Shown here: positions 26,427 through 28,131 of the stretch, in pieces
Position numbering within the stretch: position 1 is the first letter of the stretch
Layout of the letters: the number at the start of each line of letters is the position of its first letter
Assembly (NCBI GenBank): GCA_046733295.1
Contig: JBKPOY010000094.1
Coordinates: 1-28,131 of the forward strand
DNA: 28,131 nucleotides
DNA from: 13-2-20CM-68-14 sp046733295
GTDB lineage: Bacteria; Actinomycetota; Thermoleophilia; Gaiellales; Gaiellaceae
Direction: 5' to 3'
Translations under genes and position numbers: made by a program
Notes under the pieces: model-generated
Databases searched by the model: none
What the model was told of the DNA's origin: nothing
The model's input: the letters and a program-made list of their open reading frames with translations, nothing else

Positions 26427-28131
26427 GTGCCGGACACCCTGTTCAAGCTGGCGCGCCTCAGCAGGGCCAACGCACCGGCGCTCGCGCTGGTCACGATCGA
26501 CAACGGCGCGGGCCACACGCAGCCGACGTTCTTTGGTCGCGCAGCGCTCGGTTCGCTCGACGCCGTTCTGGGAGAGCTCGAGTCCGGCGAGTGGTCGGCG
26601 CTCGTCATCACCGGCAAGCCCTATTTCTTCTCAGCGGGCGCGGACGTGAACGAGTTCACGGGCGCGAGCGAGGAGCTTGCACGCGAGGGCAGCCGTGCCG
26701 GCCACGAGCTCTTCGGCCGCATCCGCGCCCTTCCGTACCCCACCGTCGCCGCGATCAACGGCGCCTGCCTCGGCGGCGGCGTCGAGCTCGCCCTCCACTG
26801 CGACGCCCGCACGATCTCAAGCGGGGTCCGTCATTTCGCCTGTCCCGAAGTCTTCCTCGGGATCATCCCCGCCTGGGGCGGGACGCAGCTCGTCACCCAC
26901 CTCGTCGGCATCGAGACGGCCGTGAGATTCATCGTCGAGAACCCGCTCCGACAGAATCGCCTGCTCGACGGGCGCGCCGCCCACGAGCTCGGGTTCGCCG
27001 ACCGGTTGCTCGAGCCGATCGAGTTCCTCGACGAGTCGATCGAGTTCGCGGCGGGGCTCGTGCGAGGCGCGGAGCGCGGGGTCAGACCCCAGGAAACGCC
27101 CGCCGGGGACACGCTCGAGAAGGCGCGCACCCAGCTCGACGACTCGATCCACGGCGCCGCGCCGGCGCCGTACCGTGCGCTCGACCTGATCGAGGGCGCG
27201 GCGTCCGGCTGGAGCCTCGAGGAAGGCTACCGAGCCGAGGAGGACGCGGTCGCCGAGCTGTTGCCCGGACGGCAGGCCCAGGCGTCGCTCTACGCCTTCG
27301 ACCTCGTGGAGCGACGGGCGAAGCGAGCCCCGGAGCTGGGTACGGAGCCACGGCCGTTGAAGAAGGTCGGGATCGTCGGCGCCGGCCTGATGGCAACCCA
27401 GCTGGCGACGCTCTTCATCCGGCGGCTCGAACTGCCCCTGGTGCTGATGGACATCGACGAGCAGGCCCTCGAACGCGCACGCGGGACGATCGAGGCCGAG
27501 CTGGCCGGGCTCGTTGCGAAGGGCCGCTATGACAAGGGCAAGGCGCGCTTCCTCGCCTCGCTCGTGACAGCGACCACTGGGTACGACGAGTTCGCGGACT
27601 GCGACCTCGTGCTCGAGGCCGTCTTCGAGGAGCTCGAGGTCAAGCGTGAGGTCTTCGGCGCCCTCGAGGCCGTCGCACGGCCCGACGCGGTCTTCGCCAC
27701 GAACACGTCCGCGCTCTCCGTGACGCAAATGGCCGACGGCCTGCAGCACCCCGAACGGGTCGTCGGGCTCCACTTCTTCAACCCCGTCGCCCTGCTTCCC
27801 CTCGTCGAGCTGGTTCGCGCGGAGCGAACGGACGACGCGACGCTCGCGACGGCGTGGTCGACGGCCGAGAAGCTCCGCAAGCGGCCGCTGCTCGTGGCGG
27901 ACGGGCCTGCGTTCGTCGTCAACCGCATCCTCACGCGACTGCTAACGGTCGTCCTCAGCGCGATCGAGCGCGGCAACACGGTCGAGGAGGCGGACGAGGC
28001 GATCCTGCGCCTCGGCCTGCCGATGGCGCCGTCCGTCCTCCTCCAGATGGTCGGCCCCGCGGTCGCGCTGCACGTGCTCGAGACCCTGCATGAGGCCTAC
28101 CCCGACCGCTTTCCGCTCTCCCAGACGCTCG
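26427..28131 (+). CDS. fadJ: Fatty acid oxidation complex subunit (FadJ/FadB-type), truncated by the window edge
   Basis: 568 codons are visible. Residues 15-230 are an enoyl-CoA hydratase domain with the oxyanion-hole FSAGADVNEF and GACLGGGVELALHCD, and candidate catalytic glutamates E120 and E141 (CPEVFLGIIPAWGG). From about 310 a 3-hydroxyacyl-CoA dehydrogenase begins: KKVGIVGAGLMATQLATLF, VLEAVFEELEVK, NTSALSVTQ and GLHFFNPV. The usual GLMG turn reads GLMA, a change I believe recurs in actinobacterial homologues. It should hydrate enoyl-CoA and oxidise the 3-hydroxyacyl-CoA, feeding the upstream thiolase. The GTG at 26427 is the first usable start after the thiolase stop; no ribosome site is obvious. 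The frame is open to the edge. Confidence 0.87.
   Translation, partial: MPDTLFKLARLSRANAPALALVTIDNGAGHTQPTFFGRAALGSLDAVLGELESGEWSALVITGKPYFFSAGADVNEFTGASEELAREGSRAGHELFGRIRALPYPTVAAINGACLGGGVELALHCDARTISSGVRHFACPEVFLGIIPAWGGTQLVTHLVGIETAVRFIVENPLRQNRLLDGRAAHELGFADRLLEPIEFLDESIEFAAGLVRGAERGVRPQETPAGDTLEKARTQLDDSIHGAAPAPYRALDLIEGAASGWSLEEGYRAEEDAVAELLPGRQAQASLYAFDLVERRAKRAPELGTEPRPLKKVGIVGAGLMATQLATLFIRRLELPLVLMDIDEQALERARGTIEAELAGLVAKGRYDKGKARFLASLVTATTGYDEFADCDLVLEAVFEELEVKREVFGALEAVARPDAVFATNTSALSVTQMADGLQHPERVVGLHFFNPVALLPLVELVRAERTDDATLATAWSTAEKLRKRPLLVADGPAFVVNRILTRLLTVVLSAIERGNTVEEADEAILRLGLPMAPSVLLQMVGPAVALHVLETLHEAYPDRFPLSQTL

Overview
The window is very GC-rich coding DNA with frequent GTG starts, many 4-base gene overlaps and almost no intergenic space. 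Several genes look leaderless, with a TAnnnT-like -10 box 6-7 nt before the start codon. Together with secreted RTX-type proteins carrying a Cys-Gly-Pro-Gly cap, a KorAB-type 2-oxoacid:ferredoxin oxidoreductase and DUF1707/LiaF-like proteins, this suggests an actinobacterium, most likely of the Thermoleophilia (Solirubrobacterales/Gaiellales). That placement is inference from gene content and style; no rRNA or marker gene is present. I see no tRNA, rRNA, CRISPR array or transposase.

Layout. 1-2949: the tail of an unidentified gene, a CbbX/SpoVK-like AAA+ ATPase (-), and a divergent marR-MFS exporter pair with a perfect palindrome in front of it. 2983-8058: a secreted region. A six-Asp-box beta-propeller with RTX repeats is followed by four start/stop-overlapping genes: a secreted protein made of two tandem repeats, an OmpR-type response regulator, a histidine kinase and a small RTX protein. 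A bidirectional hairpin terminator ends the region. 8123-12252: a membrane-anchored alpha/beta hydrolase (-), then a DHA2-type MFS transporter, an endonuclease/exonuclease/phosphatase-fold protein and a LigT-like 2H protein in one operon. 12248-12417 is an unexplained, strongly structured 170-bp element.

12434-17696: a coiled-coil protein, then the kor locus. korB with DUF2007 and LiaF-like genes, and korA with a small membrane protein, are two minus-strand units separated by a plus-strand gene that fuses a class III cyclase-homology domain to DUF1707 and a LiaF-like domain. 17727-19826: an SRPBCC protein with no canonical start codon, a small acidic protein, a four-helix membrane protein and a VOC-family protein. 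19894-22277: a 27-residue signal-peptide-like ORF with a near-perfect Shine-Dalgarno, divergent from an XRE-TPR regulator followed by an AlkA-type glycosylase. 22288-28131: proC-pgl, an ArsR-like regulator with a palindromic promoter, an alpha-helical protein of unknown function, and a thiolase-FadJ beta-oxidation pair running off the right end.

The best candidates for something undescribed are (i) the XRE-TPR regulator with its adjacent hydrophobic micropeptide, an arrangement like RRNPP peptide signalling; (ii) the structured 170-bp element; and (iii) the two-component module whose two putative target promoters share an 11-bp-spaced direct repeat.
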